From positions 31,295 through 55,317 of the forward strand of contig DXYG01000008.1 of NCBI GenBank assembly GCA_019415925.1: a stretch of DNA of 24,023 nt. Direction: 5' to 3'. A program made the translations under genes and the position numbers. This DNA is from Clostridiales bacterium. GTDB taxonomy: Bacteria > Bacillota > Clostridia > Oscillospirales > Acutalibacteraceae. Shown here piece after piece: positions 1-6,414 of this stretch; position 1 is the first letter of the stretch, and every line of letters begins with the position of its first letter. The notes below the pieces were generated by a model, which saw only the letters and a program-made list of their open reading frames with translations, was not told the DNA's origin and made no database searches.

Positions 1-114
1 AAGAGCATATGTATTTAAAAATTAAACTTTGTATAGCTATAAATAATCTGCCTTAAGGAAAATAACATTATCTGTAAATTGATAAAATAAATATTGAAGT
101 TTAGGTGTATTTAA

Positions 115-489
115 ATGATAAAAATTCCGATTTATAAAGAAAATGCTGAAAAATATAAGGAACTATTGATAGAATTAAGACCAAATGTTAATGTTTCTTT
201 TTGTGATGGTGATGTAAATTTATACTATTTAGGATTTATCGATTATTTTCCTTGTTATATTGTTATAGATATGTCAGACTCAGAAATGATTGATTTACTA
301 GAAGAATTGTTTGATATGGAAATAAGTGCTTATAATTATGATGATAAAATACTTTATTCCAGTTGTTCAAAGTTGAATGATGAAGAAAGAAAAATTAAGA
401 AACAAGCTGAAGAGAATATGAAAAAATATACTAAATTCGCACCATTATATGGACTTTGTGAAAAATATTATAATTTGAAAAATGAATAA
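115..489 (+). CDS. hypothetical protein, AT-rich orphan (124 aa)
   Basis: I do not recognise this protein. It is 124 residues, soluble in appearance, with no signal peptide and no membrane segment. The middle is acidic (a DMSDSEMIDLLEELFDME stretch near residues 52-69) and the C-terminal third is lysine-rich and probably helical. Aromatic residues, mainly Tyr, are frequent. The ATG at 115 has only a weak upstream site (TTAGGTGT). Base composition is clearly more AT-rich than the housekeeping genes that follow, which fits recent acquisition. Size, acidity and the isolated position resemble small immunity-type proteins, but that is only a guess. It converges on rpmB and shares the hairpin terminator at 505-539. 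Confidence 0.6.
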   Translation: MIKIPIYKENAEKYKELLIELRPNVNVSFCDGDVNLYYLGFIDYFPCYIVIDMSDSEMIDLLEELFDMEISAYNYDDKILYSSCSKLNDEERKIKKQAEENMKKYTKFAPLYGLCEKYYNLKNE

Positions 490-504
490 ATAAAACATAC
501 GCAC

Positions 505-539
505 AAAAAATACCGCCCCACACAAGTGGAGCGGTTTTC
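505..539. terminator. shared hairpin terminator between the orphan gene and rpmB
   Basis: ACCGC at 512-516 pairs with GCGGT at 531-535, and CCAC at 518-521 pairs with GTGG at 526-529 around an ACAA loop, with one C/A mismatch. On the - strand the stem is followed by a run of six T, so it should terminate rpmB. On the + strand TTTT follows, so it may also end the gene at 115-489. Confidence 0.8.
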
Positions 540-555
540 ATTTAGTAATCAGTAA

Positions 556-744
556 TTAGTTAGCTCTGGTAACCTTACCTGAACGTAAGCAACGGGTGCA
601 AGCATATACACGCTTCGGAGAACCGTCAACAATAGCCTTAACACGCTGTACGTTGGGCTTCCATGTTCTGTTGGAACGTCTGTGAGAGTGAGATACCTTG
701 ATGCCGAACTTTACATCCTTACCGCAGAATTCACATTTTGCCAT
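556..744 (-). CDS. rpmB: 50S ribosomal protein L28
   Basis: This is ribosomal protein L28 (bL28), a component of the large ribosomal subunit. The 62-residue length is normal for the short Firmicutes form. The sequence has the family's MAKCEFCGK start and the SHSHRRSNRTWKPNVQ core. Two Cys pairs (CEFC at residues 4-7 and CTRC near 49-52) indicate the zinc-binding version. The start at 744 is preceded by AAGGAGGTG at optimal spacing. It is a monocistronic gene read away from the protease gene at 1014, with its own promoter at 791-819 and the hairpin terminator at 505-539. Confidence 0.97.
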   Translation of the reverse strand: MAKCEFCGKDVKFGIKVSHSHRRSNRTWKPNVQRVKAIVDGSPKRVYACTRCLRSGKVTRAN

Positions 745-790
745 GCGTCTGCACCTCCTTAAATTTGCAAATAATTTTTCTAACTTTGTT

Positions 791-819
791 ATAATAACAG
801 AAAATCAAAGAAATTGCAA
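791..819 (-). promoter_or_regulatory. rpmB promoter
   Basis: On the - strand, TTGCAA (819-814) and TATTAT (796-791) are separated by 17 nt, and TGT precedes the -10 box as an extended -10 element. It lies about 50 nt upstream of the rpmB start. Confidence 0.65.
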
Positions 820-842
820 GTGTTTTTTCAAAATTTCTTAAC

Positions 843-871
843 TTGTTTTTTACATTAATTTATTATATAAT
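843..871 (+). promoter_or_regulatory. promoter for the M50 protease/scpAB cluster
   Basis: TTGTTT (843-848), a 17-nt spacer and TATAAT (866-871) read toward the gene at 1014. This predicts a leader of about 135 nt that carries the 78-nt double-hairpin repeat at 896-973. Confidence 0.55.
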
Positions 872-895
872 ATATTTTAAGTATACATTCAGAAC

Positions 896-973
896 GTAGG
901 GAATGACCCCTGTGTCATTCCTTATATATGCTGACTATTTTGGATTAGGAACAACACAGAGGTTGTTCCCTGC
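896..973. repeat. 78-nt double-hairpin REP-like unit, copy 1
   Basis: Two palindromes are arranged tail to tail. The first stem is GGAATGAC 900-907 with GTCATTCC 914-921 and loop CCCTGT. The second is GGAACAAC 948-955 with GTTGTTCC 962-969 and loop ACAGAG, which is close to the reverse complement of the first loop. The ends are GTAGGGA and the reverse complement of GCAGGGA. A second unit of exactly the same length lies at 3705-3782. It is probably in the 5' leader of the protease gene. Confidence 0.8.
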
Positions 974-1013
974 AATTACTCTACCATTGCTATAATGATT
1001 TCGGAGGAATTCT

Positions 1014-1700
1014 ATGCTATTTCAGCTTTTAAGAGGTAATTTTGATTTTGCATCAATTGTAGCGGAAATTCTTGCAGTTCTGCTGATTGTCTTTCTTATT
1101 CTGCCTTTCCACGAGTGGGCTCACGCCTTTACGGCTTCACTTCTCGGCGACAAGGCTATAAAGTACAGGGGCAGACTTTCAATCAATCCCTTAAGTCATA
1201 TTGACCCTTTGGGTGCATTGTGCCTGCTTTTGTTCGGATTCGGCTGGGCAAAGCCTGTTCCGATTGACCCGAGAAATTTTAAAAATCCAAAGCTCGGTAT
1301 GGCTGTAACCGCAATTATGGGACCGATTGCAAACCTTGTTGCGGCATTTGCAGGACTTCTTATTTATAATGCATTGTTCTATCTTGCTTTCGGCTTTTTA
1401 GTTACCGACATCGGCGGATTTGTCAGAACATTCTTAAGCTTCTACATTTCGTGCAATATAGGTCTTGCAGTGTTCAACCTCATTCCGATTCCGCCGCTTG
1501 ACGGCTCAAAGGTGCTCTTTCTGTTTTTGCCCGACAGAGCAGTAAACTTTTTCTACAGATATCAGCAGATTTTCTTTATAGCAATTTTTGTGCTCATCTA
1601 TATGGGAGTGCTTTCTCCCGTGCTCAACTGGGCAACAAACGGAATCCTTGACGGATTAAGCTGGCTTTCGTCCTTGCCGTTCAGACTTTTCATTAACTAA
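1014..1700 (+). CDS. M50-family site-2 protease (intramembrane zinc metalloprotease)
   Basis: This is a membrane-embedded zinc protease of the M50B/YwhC-like family, 228 aa. The catalytic motif HEWAH is at residues 33-37 inside the first hydrophobic segment, and the third-ligand motif NLIPIPPLDG is at 155-164 with Asp163. GWAKPVPIDPRNF (about 78-89) is the usual re-entrant segment of this family. Several further hydrophobic segments complete a minimal core. There is no PDZ domain, so it is not a full RseP-type protein. Start ATG 1014 has GGAGG at 1003-1007. It lies 17 nt upstream of scpA, so cotranscription is expected. In Firmicutes such minimal proteases are commonly found near scpAB, but the substrate is unknown. 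Confidence 0.9.
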   Translation: MLFQLLRGNFDFASIVAEILAVLLIVFLILPFHEWAHAFTASLLGDKAIKYRGRLSINPLSHIDPLGALCLLLFGFGWAKPVPIDPRNFKNPKLGMAVTAIMGPIANLVAAFAGLLIYNALFYLAFGFLVTDIGGFVRTFLSFYISCNIGLAVFNLIPIPPLDGSKVLFLFLPDRAVNFFYRYQQIFFIAIFVLIYMGVLSPVLNWATNGILDGLSWLSSLPFRLFIN

Positions 1701-1717
1701 ATTAAGGAGGGCGGCAT

Positions 1718-2440
1718 ATGGAAACGCAGCTGCAATATAAGCTGCCCGTATTTGAAGGGCCGCTTGACCTGTTACTTACTTTGATTTCAAAAAATAAAAT
1801 AGATATTTACGATATTCAGATTTCCGAGCTTCTTGAGCAGTATATGGAGCAGATTAACCGTATGCAGGAAAATCAGATGGATATTGAGTCTGAGTTCCTT
1901 ACAATGGCGTCAAGGCTTGTATATATCAAGTCGGTTTCGCTGTTGCCAAAGTACGAGGAAGAGGCTCAGGAGCTTAAAAAAGAGCTTTCGGGACAGCTGC
2001 TTGAATACGCTGTCTGCCGTGAAATGGCTGCAAAACTCGGAAGTATTTACGACTTTGATACTTATTTCAGAGAAGCCTCTCCCGTAGAATTTGACCTTAC
2101 CTACAACAGAAGTCACCCGAGCGAAGATATTGCAAAGGCGTATGTCACCGCAGTCGGCAGAGGAAAGCGCAAGCTTCCACCGTCGGAAAAGGCTTTTTCG
2201 GGAATCGTATCGCATAAAATCGTGTCGGTCAACAGTAAGATAATTCATTTAATGCGCAGACTCCGGCACGGTAAACGCCTTGAATATCACGAGATTTTCG
2301 AGGTGTGCGAGGGCAAAAGCGACCTTGTCGCAACGTTCCTTGCAACGCTTGAACTTGTAAAGGGCAAGCGAATCAGAATTGAGGGTACAGGCGAAAACGC
2401 CGTAGTACATATGATAGAAAACAAAAATGAGGTGCAGTAA
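1718..2440 (+). CDS. scpA: segregation and condensation protein A (kleisin)
   Basis: ScpA is the kleisin subunit of the Smc-ScpA-ScpB condensin, which bridges the SMC heads and is needed for chromosome organisation and segregation. The N-terminal signature FEGPLDLLLTLISKNKIDIYDIQISELLEQY (residues about 12-42) is diagnostic. The C-terminal part (EYHEIFEVCEGKSDLVATFLATLELVK, about 188-215) is the winged-helix that contacts the SMC head. At 240 aa it is a normal length. The start is preceded by AAGGAGGGCGGCAT. Its stop codon overlaps the scpB start by one base (TAATG at 2438-2442), which indicates translational coupling in a 1:2 complex. Confidence 0.97.
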   Translation: METQLQYKLPVFEGPLDLLLTLISKNKIDIYDIQISELLEQYMEQINRMQENQMDIESEFLTMASRLVYIKSVSLLPKYEEEAQELKKELSGQLLEYAVCREMAAKLGSIYDFDTYFREASPVEFDLTYNRSHPSEDIAKAYVTAVGRGKRKLPPSEKAFSGIVSHKIVSVNSKIIHLMRRLRHGKRLEYHEIFEVCEGKSDLVATFLATLELVKGKRIRIEGTGENAVVHMIENKNEVQ

Positions 2441-3015
2441 TGTCAGAGCTGAATATTAAAGCTGCAATTGAGGCGATTTTATTTGCAAGCGGTTCGTCGG
2501 TTGAAACAAAGCGAATAGCACAGACGCTTGAAATTACCGAAGAACAGGCTGAAGAACACATTTCTGCACTGATTGATGATTACAACGGCGCAAACAGGGG
2601 AATAACCATAATAAAGCTTGACGATGCATATCAGATGGTATCCTGCAAGGAGTACGCACCGCAAATTCGAACTGTAATGGATTTGAGAAGAAACACTCCG
2701 CTTTCGCAGGCGGCTCTTGAGGTGCTTGCAGTCGTTGCCTACAATCAGCCTGTTACAAAGGCTTTTGTAGAGCAGGTCAGGGGCGTTGATTGCAGCGGCG
2801 TAATAGGCAGTCTTACCGCAAAAGGTCTTGTCGAGGAAAAGGGCAGGCTTGAGCTGCCCGGACGACCTCTTTTGTACGGCACAACGGAAAATTTTCTGAG
2901 ATGCTTTAATATTAATTCTATTGAGGAATTACCGCCTCTGCCCGAAACCGAAAATGAAGAAGCAGATAAAGCTGAGGAAGAAAGCACAGACAAAAATACA
3001 GTTGCTGATAAATGA
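2440..3015 (+). CDS. scpB: segregation and condensation protein B
   Basis: ScpB is the winged-helix (kite) partner of ScpA in the Smc condensin complex and binds as a dimer to the centre of the kleisin. The sequence shows the typical start (ELNIKAAIEAILFASGSSV), the tandem winged-helix core, the motif LSQAALEVLAVVAYNQPVTK near residues 87-106, and GVIGSLTAKGLVEEKGRLELPGRPLLYGTT (about 120-149). It is 191 aa with an acidic tail after residue about 165. The start overlaps the scpA stop. The next gene lies 81 nt downstream, so readthrough is likely. Confidence 0.97.
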   Translation: MSELNIKAAIEAILFASGSSVETKRIAQTLEITEEQAEEHISALIDDYNGANRGITIIKLDDAYQMVSCKEYAPQIRTVMDLRRNTPLSQAALEVLAVVAYNQPVTKAFVEQVRGVDCSGVIGSLTAKGLVEEKGRLELPGRPLLYGTTENFLRCFNINSIEELPPLPETENEEADKAEEESTDKNTVADK

Positions 3016-3096
3016 TATAATACGTTTTCTTTTCTGCCGTGTCCGAGGTTGTTATCAGACGTAACCGATTATTAATTCTATTAAGGAGGATTGCCC

Positions 3097-3699
3097 TTGC
3101 TTTGGCTGTATATTTTGCTCGGAATCCTTCTTGTAATTTTCCTTCTGCTTTTAATTCCCGTTAAACTAAAAGCAAGCTATAACGAAAATTTCAGGTGCAG
3201 TTTAAAAATCGGCTTTGTTAAAATTCAACTATATCCGCAAAAGCCGAAGAAAAAAAAGAAGAAATCCGAAAAAACTGAGGAAAAACCGGAACACGAAGAA
3301 AAGAAAAAAGAAAGTCTTATTAAAGAAAAGGGAATTTCTTGGCTTTTTGATTTGATAAAAAAGATTGCAGACCTTGCAGTCGGTGCATTAAAAGACTTTT
3401 TCAGGCACATAATAGTAAAAAAGCTTATGTTAAGCATAAACATTGCAGGTAAAGATGCCGCAGATACCGCCGTAAAATACGGCTACTGCTGTTCGGCTGT
3501 TTATCCTGCTTTCGGGATAATTGTCGGTGCGGTAAAGTGCAAAAACTACGGCGTTGACATTTCACCCGATTTTGAAGAAAGAGCTAAATCCGCAGTAAAT
3601 ATGGAGCTTGAAGCAAAAATAAAAATACTCTGGCTTTTAGCACTCGTGCTGAAACACGGATATAAAGGATTAAAACTTTTAGCCGACTTAAAAAATTAA
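3097..3699 (+). CDS. DUF2953 family membrane protein (YtfI-like)
   Basis: This is a 200-residue protein with one N-terminal membrane anchor (residues about 2-22, WLYILLGILLVIFLLLLIPV) followed by a lysine/glutamate-rich segment (about 48-78) and a C-terminal domain, as in DUF2953 proteins. Its function is unknown. In Bacillus the family member YtfI is encoded next to YtfJ, and the same pairing occurs here. A TTG at 3091 would leave one base after GGAGG (3085-3089), whereas the TTG at 3097 has a 7-nt spacer, so I take 3097. The conserved part has VKYGYCCSAVYPAFGIIVG near residue 125-143. Role in sporulation is inferred from the neighbour only. Confidence 0.8.
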   Translation: MLWLYILLGILLVIFLLLLIPVKLKASYNENFRCSLKIGFVKIQLYPQKPKKKKKKSEKTEEKPEHEEKKKESLIKEKGISWLFDLIKKIADLAVGALKDFFRHIIVKKLMLSINIAGKDAADTAVKYGYCCSAVYPAFGIIVGAVKCKNYGVDISPDFEERAKSAVNMELEAKIKILWLLALVLKHGYKGLKLLADLKN

Positions 3700-3704
3700 A
3701 TAAA

Positions 3705-3782
3705 GTAGGGAACAACCCCTGTGTTGTTCCTATATAAGTTAGCTGAATGTCAGTTAGGAACGACACAAGGGTCGTCACCTAC
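3705..3782. repeat. 78-nt double-hairpin REP-like unit, copy 2
   Basis: It has the same length and layout as 896-973. Stem 1 is GGAACAAC 3709-3716 with GTTGTTCC 3723-3730 and loop CCCTGT. Stem 2 is GGAACGAC 3757-3764 against GTCGTCAC 3771-3778, partly degraded, with loop ACAAGG. The outer ends are GTAGGGA and the reverse complement of GTAGGTGA. It sits between the DUF2953 gene and ytfJ. Confidence 0.8.
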
Positions 3783-3815
3783 AAAGTAATTAAATATATT
3801 TTAAGGAGAATGATT

Positions 3816-4247
3816 ATGGAACATCCGATTGGAAACCTTATGGACACAACAATGAATAAAATCAAGGAAATGATTGATGTCAACACCATCGTAGGCGAGC
3901 CTATTGTTTCACCCGACGGTACATTAATCATTCCCGTTTCAAAGGTAAGCTACGGCTTTGCTTCGGGCGGTTCAGACCTTCCGACAAAAAAGGAAAACAA
4001 GGACTGCTTCGGCGGCGGCAGCGGCGCAGGCGTAACAATTCAGCCTGTTGCATTTCTCACAGTTTACAAGGGCGACGTAAAGCTGATTCCCGTAGATAAG
4101 TTTGAAGGTACACCCGACCGTCTTGTTGGAATGATTCCCGAGGTTATCGACAAGGTAAAGGAAATCTTCAAAAAAGACGATAAGAAAAAGCCTTCAAAAT
4201 CCGATGATGATTTTTCTGAAATCACAATGGATGACACCGACCTCTGA
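3816..4247 (+). CDS. ytfJ: sporulation protein YtfJ (GerW family)
   Basis: This 143-residue protein belongs to the YtfJ/GerW family, found in spore-forming Firmicutes; in Bacillus it is a spore protein linked to germination. Recognisable features are the start HPIGNLMDTTMNKIKEMIDVNTIVGEPI, the segment DGTLIIPVSKVSYGFASGG, and the glycine-rich FGGGSGAGVTIQPVAFL (about residues 64-80). The acidic/lysine C-terminal tail follows. ATG 3816 is chosen because GGAG (3805-3808) is 7 nt upstream; the longer reading from 3747 runs through the REP unit and is not credible. It lies between the DUF2953 gene and a carboxypeptidase gene, which fits a spore-related role. Confidence 0.88.
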   Translation: MEHPIGNLMDTTMNKIKEMIDVNTIVGEPIVSPDGTLIIPVSKVSYGFASGGSDLPTKKENKDCFGGGSGAGVTIQPVAFLTVYKGDVKLIPVDKFEGTPDRLVGMIPEVIDKVKEIFKKDDKKKPSKSDDDFSEITMDDTDL

Positions 4248-4260
4248 TTTGTAATGTAAT

Positions 4261-4303
4261 AACACATCTTCCTTCGGCATAAAAATATGCAGGAGGTGTG
4301 TTT
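4261..4303 (+). promoter_or_regulatory. hairpin covering the ribosome-binding site of the first carboxypeptidase gene
   Basis: AACACATCTTC (4261-4271) can pair with GGAGGTGTGTT (4292-4302), 11 pairs including two G-T wobbles, above an inner GCATA/TATGC stem (4277-4281 with 4286-4290, loop AAAA). The 3' arm contains the AGGAGG site. Only TTT follows, so this is more likely a translational control or weak attenuator than a full terminator. Confidence 0.5.
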
Positions 4304-5437
4304 ATGAAAAGGATTGTTTCAGCTGTGCTGTCGGTGCTTTTTGTATTTTCATTTTCAATTTATGTTAAGGCAGAAGAAAAGACAGAAATAAATGTTTCGG
4401 CAGAAGCCTATGTGCTTTACTGCGCCGATAACGGACAGATTATCAGCTCAAAAAATGAGAATAAAAAGATGAAGCCTGCCAGCACAACAAAGATTATGAC
4501 CTCACTTCTTGCGCTTGAAGAGGCGTCGTCGCAGAATAAAAAAGTAAAATTCACCGAAAAGATGATTGCCGAGGGCAGTTCAATGTACCTCAAGGTCGGC
4601 GACGTTGTAACATTAAAAGACCTTGCTTCAGGAATGATGATGGCGTCCGGCAACGATGCGGCAAACGCCACAGCACTGACAATTTCGGGGAGTACCGAAA
4701 AATTTGCCGATAAAATGAATAAAAGAGCAAGTCAGATTGGAATGAATAATACCCACTTTGTAACGCCGAGCGGTCTTGATGATGATAACCACTACTCAAC
4801 AGCCTATGATATGGCTCTGCTTATGTCCTACGCCCTTGAAAACGAAGATTTTGCAAAGCTTACGTCACAAAAGAGCGCAACGGTTGAATTTATTGAGCCG
4901 AGCTCTAAAAAAACAACGTATTCAAATCACAACCGCTTGTTATCCCTGTATGAATACTGCATTGGCGGCAAGACAGGCTACACAATGTCAGCAGGCAGAT
5001 GCCTTGTTTCAGCGGCAAAAAAAGACGGCTTAACGCTCATTTGCGTTACCTTGAATGACAGAAACGACTGGAACGACCACATTTCGCTCTATAACTACGG
5101 CTTTGAAAAGTATTCCTGCTGCACTTCAGACGATACCTCGTTTTTTGCCGACATTCCGTGTGTTGGCGGAGACAGCGACAGCATAACCGTAACGGGCGAA
5201 AAGCCTGTTTCAATCGTTGTTTCGTCAGATGATAAGGATAAAATAGAAAGAAAGGTTTACCTTGACAGCTTTCTCTATGCACCGATTAAGCAGGGCGACA
5301 ATGTCGGCAGGATTGAATATATTTTAAACGGTAAAATTATTGAAGAAAATAAATTAGTTGCTGTTGACAGCGTTAATTCTAAAAAGGAAAATAAAAATAT
5401 TTTTACAATGATAAAGGATTTGTTTACATATGGCTAA
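4304..5437 (+). CDS. secreted serine-type D-Ala-D-Ala carboxypeptidase (DacF/DacB-like, first copy)
   Basis: A penicillin-binding protein of the S11 family removes the terminal D-Ala from peptidoglycan stem peptides outside the membrane. It has 377 residues with a signal peptide (MKRIVSAVLSVLFVFSFSIYVKA, cleaved near residue 23). The catalytic motifs are all present: STTK at 60-63 with Ser60, SGN at 115-117 and KTG at 223-225. The C-terminal beta-rich domain follows from about 270. ATG 4304 is used because AGGAGGTG ends at 4298; a GTG at 4298 would overlap that site. It lies between ytfJ and rluB and overlaps rluB by 8 bases. In related clusters DacF or DacB is spore-cortex specific, which is likely but not proven here. 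The ribosome site lies inside a hairpin. Confidence 0.93.
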   Translation: MKRIVSAVLSVLFVFSFSIYVKAEEKTEINVSAEAYVLYCADNGQIISSKNENKKMKPASTTKIMTSLLALEEASSQNKKVKFTEKMIAEGSSMYLKVGDVVTLKDLASGMMMASGNDAANATALTISGSTEKFADKMNKRASQIGMNNTHFVTPSGLDDDNHYSTAYDMALLMSYALENEDFAKLTSQKSATVEFIEPSSKKTTYSNHNRLLSLYEYCIGGKTGYTMSAGRCLVSAAKKDGLTLICVTLNDRNDWNDHISLYNYGFEKYSCCTSDDTSFFADIPCVGGDSDSITVTGEKPVSIVVSSDDKDKIERKVYLDSFLYAPIKQGDNVGRIEYILNGKIIEENKLVAVDSVNSKKENKNIFTMIKDLFTYG

Positions 5438-6176
5438 AAACGAACCTATTAGACTTCAAAAGTTTATATCACAATGCGGAGTAGCCTCACGAAGAAAGGC
5501 AGAGGAGCTTATTTTAGGCGGTCACGTCAAGATAAACGGCAAAACTGCAATTCTCGGCGTCAAGGTAACAGCCGCCGACAAGGTCTTTGTAAAGGGCAAA
5601 AGGCTTGTTATGCCCAAGGCGCACTACCGCTATATTATGCTCAACAAGCCCAGAGGTTTTATCACCACAATGAGCGATGACCGAGGCAGAAAATGCGTTG
5701 CCGAGCTTGTAAAGGATGTGGGTGAGAGAGTTTATCCCATCGGCAGACTTGATAAGGACTCCGAGGGTATGCTTGTGCTGACAAACGACGGCGACTTTGC
5801 AAACAAGGTTATGCACCCGAAGAACGGAGTCTATAAAATCTACCGTGTAACTGTGCGCCCGTCAATTGACGAGGAACAGCTCATAAAGCTTGAAACAGGC
5901 GTTGAGCTTGACGGCAAAAAGACTGCGCCTGCAAGGGTGCACGTTCTGCACAAAGAACAGGGCAGAGTCGTTCTTGAAATGATGCTTCACGAGGGCAAAA
6001 ACCGCGAAATCCGCAGAATGTGCGAAGCAGTCGGACTTGAAGTTGCAAGACTGAAACGCACACAAATCGGCTGTGTAAAAATGGGTATGCTTAAGCAGGG
6101 CGACTGGCGTGACCTTACTGAGCTTGAGGTTAAAAAGCTCCTTGCAAGCCCGATTGTAAATGGAAAACCGATTTGA
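5430..6176 (+). CDS. rluB: 23S rRNA pseudouridine synthase RluB-like
   Basis: This RsuA/RluB-type pseudouridine synthase modifies 23S rRNA. The N-terminal S4 RNA-binding domain covers residues about 6-55 (IRLQKFISQCGVASRRKAEELI). The catalytic block YPIGRLDKDSEGMLVLTNDGDF has the conserved Asp at residue 108. The later motif EGKNREIRRMCEAVGLEVARLKRTQIG is also typical. At 248 aa it is the expected length. The start overlaps the carboxypeptidase stop by 8 bases, with AAAGGA 11 nt upstream, so it is translationally coupled. The spmA and spmB genes that often lie between dac and rluB in spore formers are absent. Confidence 0.94.
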   Translation: MAKNEPIRLQKFISQCGVASRRKAEELILGGHVKINGKTAILGVKVTAADKVFVKGKRLVMPKAHYRYIMLNKPRGFITTMSDDRGRKCVAELVKDVGERVYPIGRLDKDSEGMLVLTNDGDFANKVMHPKNGVYKIYRVTVRPSIDEEQLIKLETGVELDGKKTAPARVHVLHKEQGRVVLEMMLHEGKNREIRRMCEAVGLEVARLKRTQIGCVKMGMLKQGDWRDLTELEVKKLLASPIVNGKPI

Positions 6177-6315
6177 TATTTACAATTATTTTCTTTTCAG
6201 AAAAAATCCTTAGTTTTAAATCTGAAACTGACCTTACAATTTTACAATATATTTTATTATTTTTTATAATAAATATATAAACTGTTCAAATTTGAAAAAA
6301 TGCATAGCTTTTTTC

Positions 6316-6344
6316 TTGTACTTTTATTCAAGATAGGATATAAT
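6316..6344 (+). promoter_or_regulatory. promoter of the carboxyl-transfer operon
   Basis: TTGTAC (6316-6321), a 17-nt spacer and TATAAT (6339-6344) lie about 65 nt before the first start codon. The rest of the 6177-6399 gap is AT-rich, with no gene seen. Confidence 0.6.
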
Positions 6345-6414
6345 GTAAAATGAAAAATTAGTATGCGGTATTCTGTTACCGTGTATTCAATACATAGTAT
6401 TGGAGGATGTTAAG

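Noticed and set aside
3091..3096. TTG 3091 as start of the DUF2953 protein
   Set aside because: It lies one base after the GGAGG core; the TTG at 3097 has normal 7-nt spacing.
3240..3320. Purine-rich, low-complexity run
   Set aside because: It encodes the Lys/Glu-rich segment of the DUF2953 protein and stays in frame.
3747..3815. Longer N terminus for YtfJ starting at 3747
   Set aside because: The stretch covers the REP unit and lacks a ribosome site; family similarity begins at 3816.
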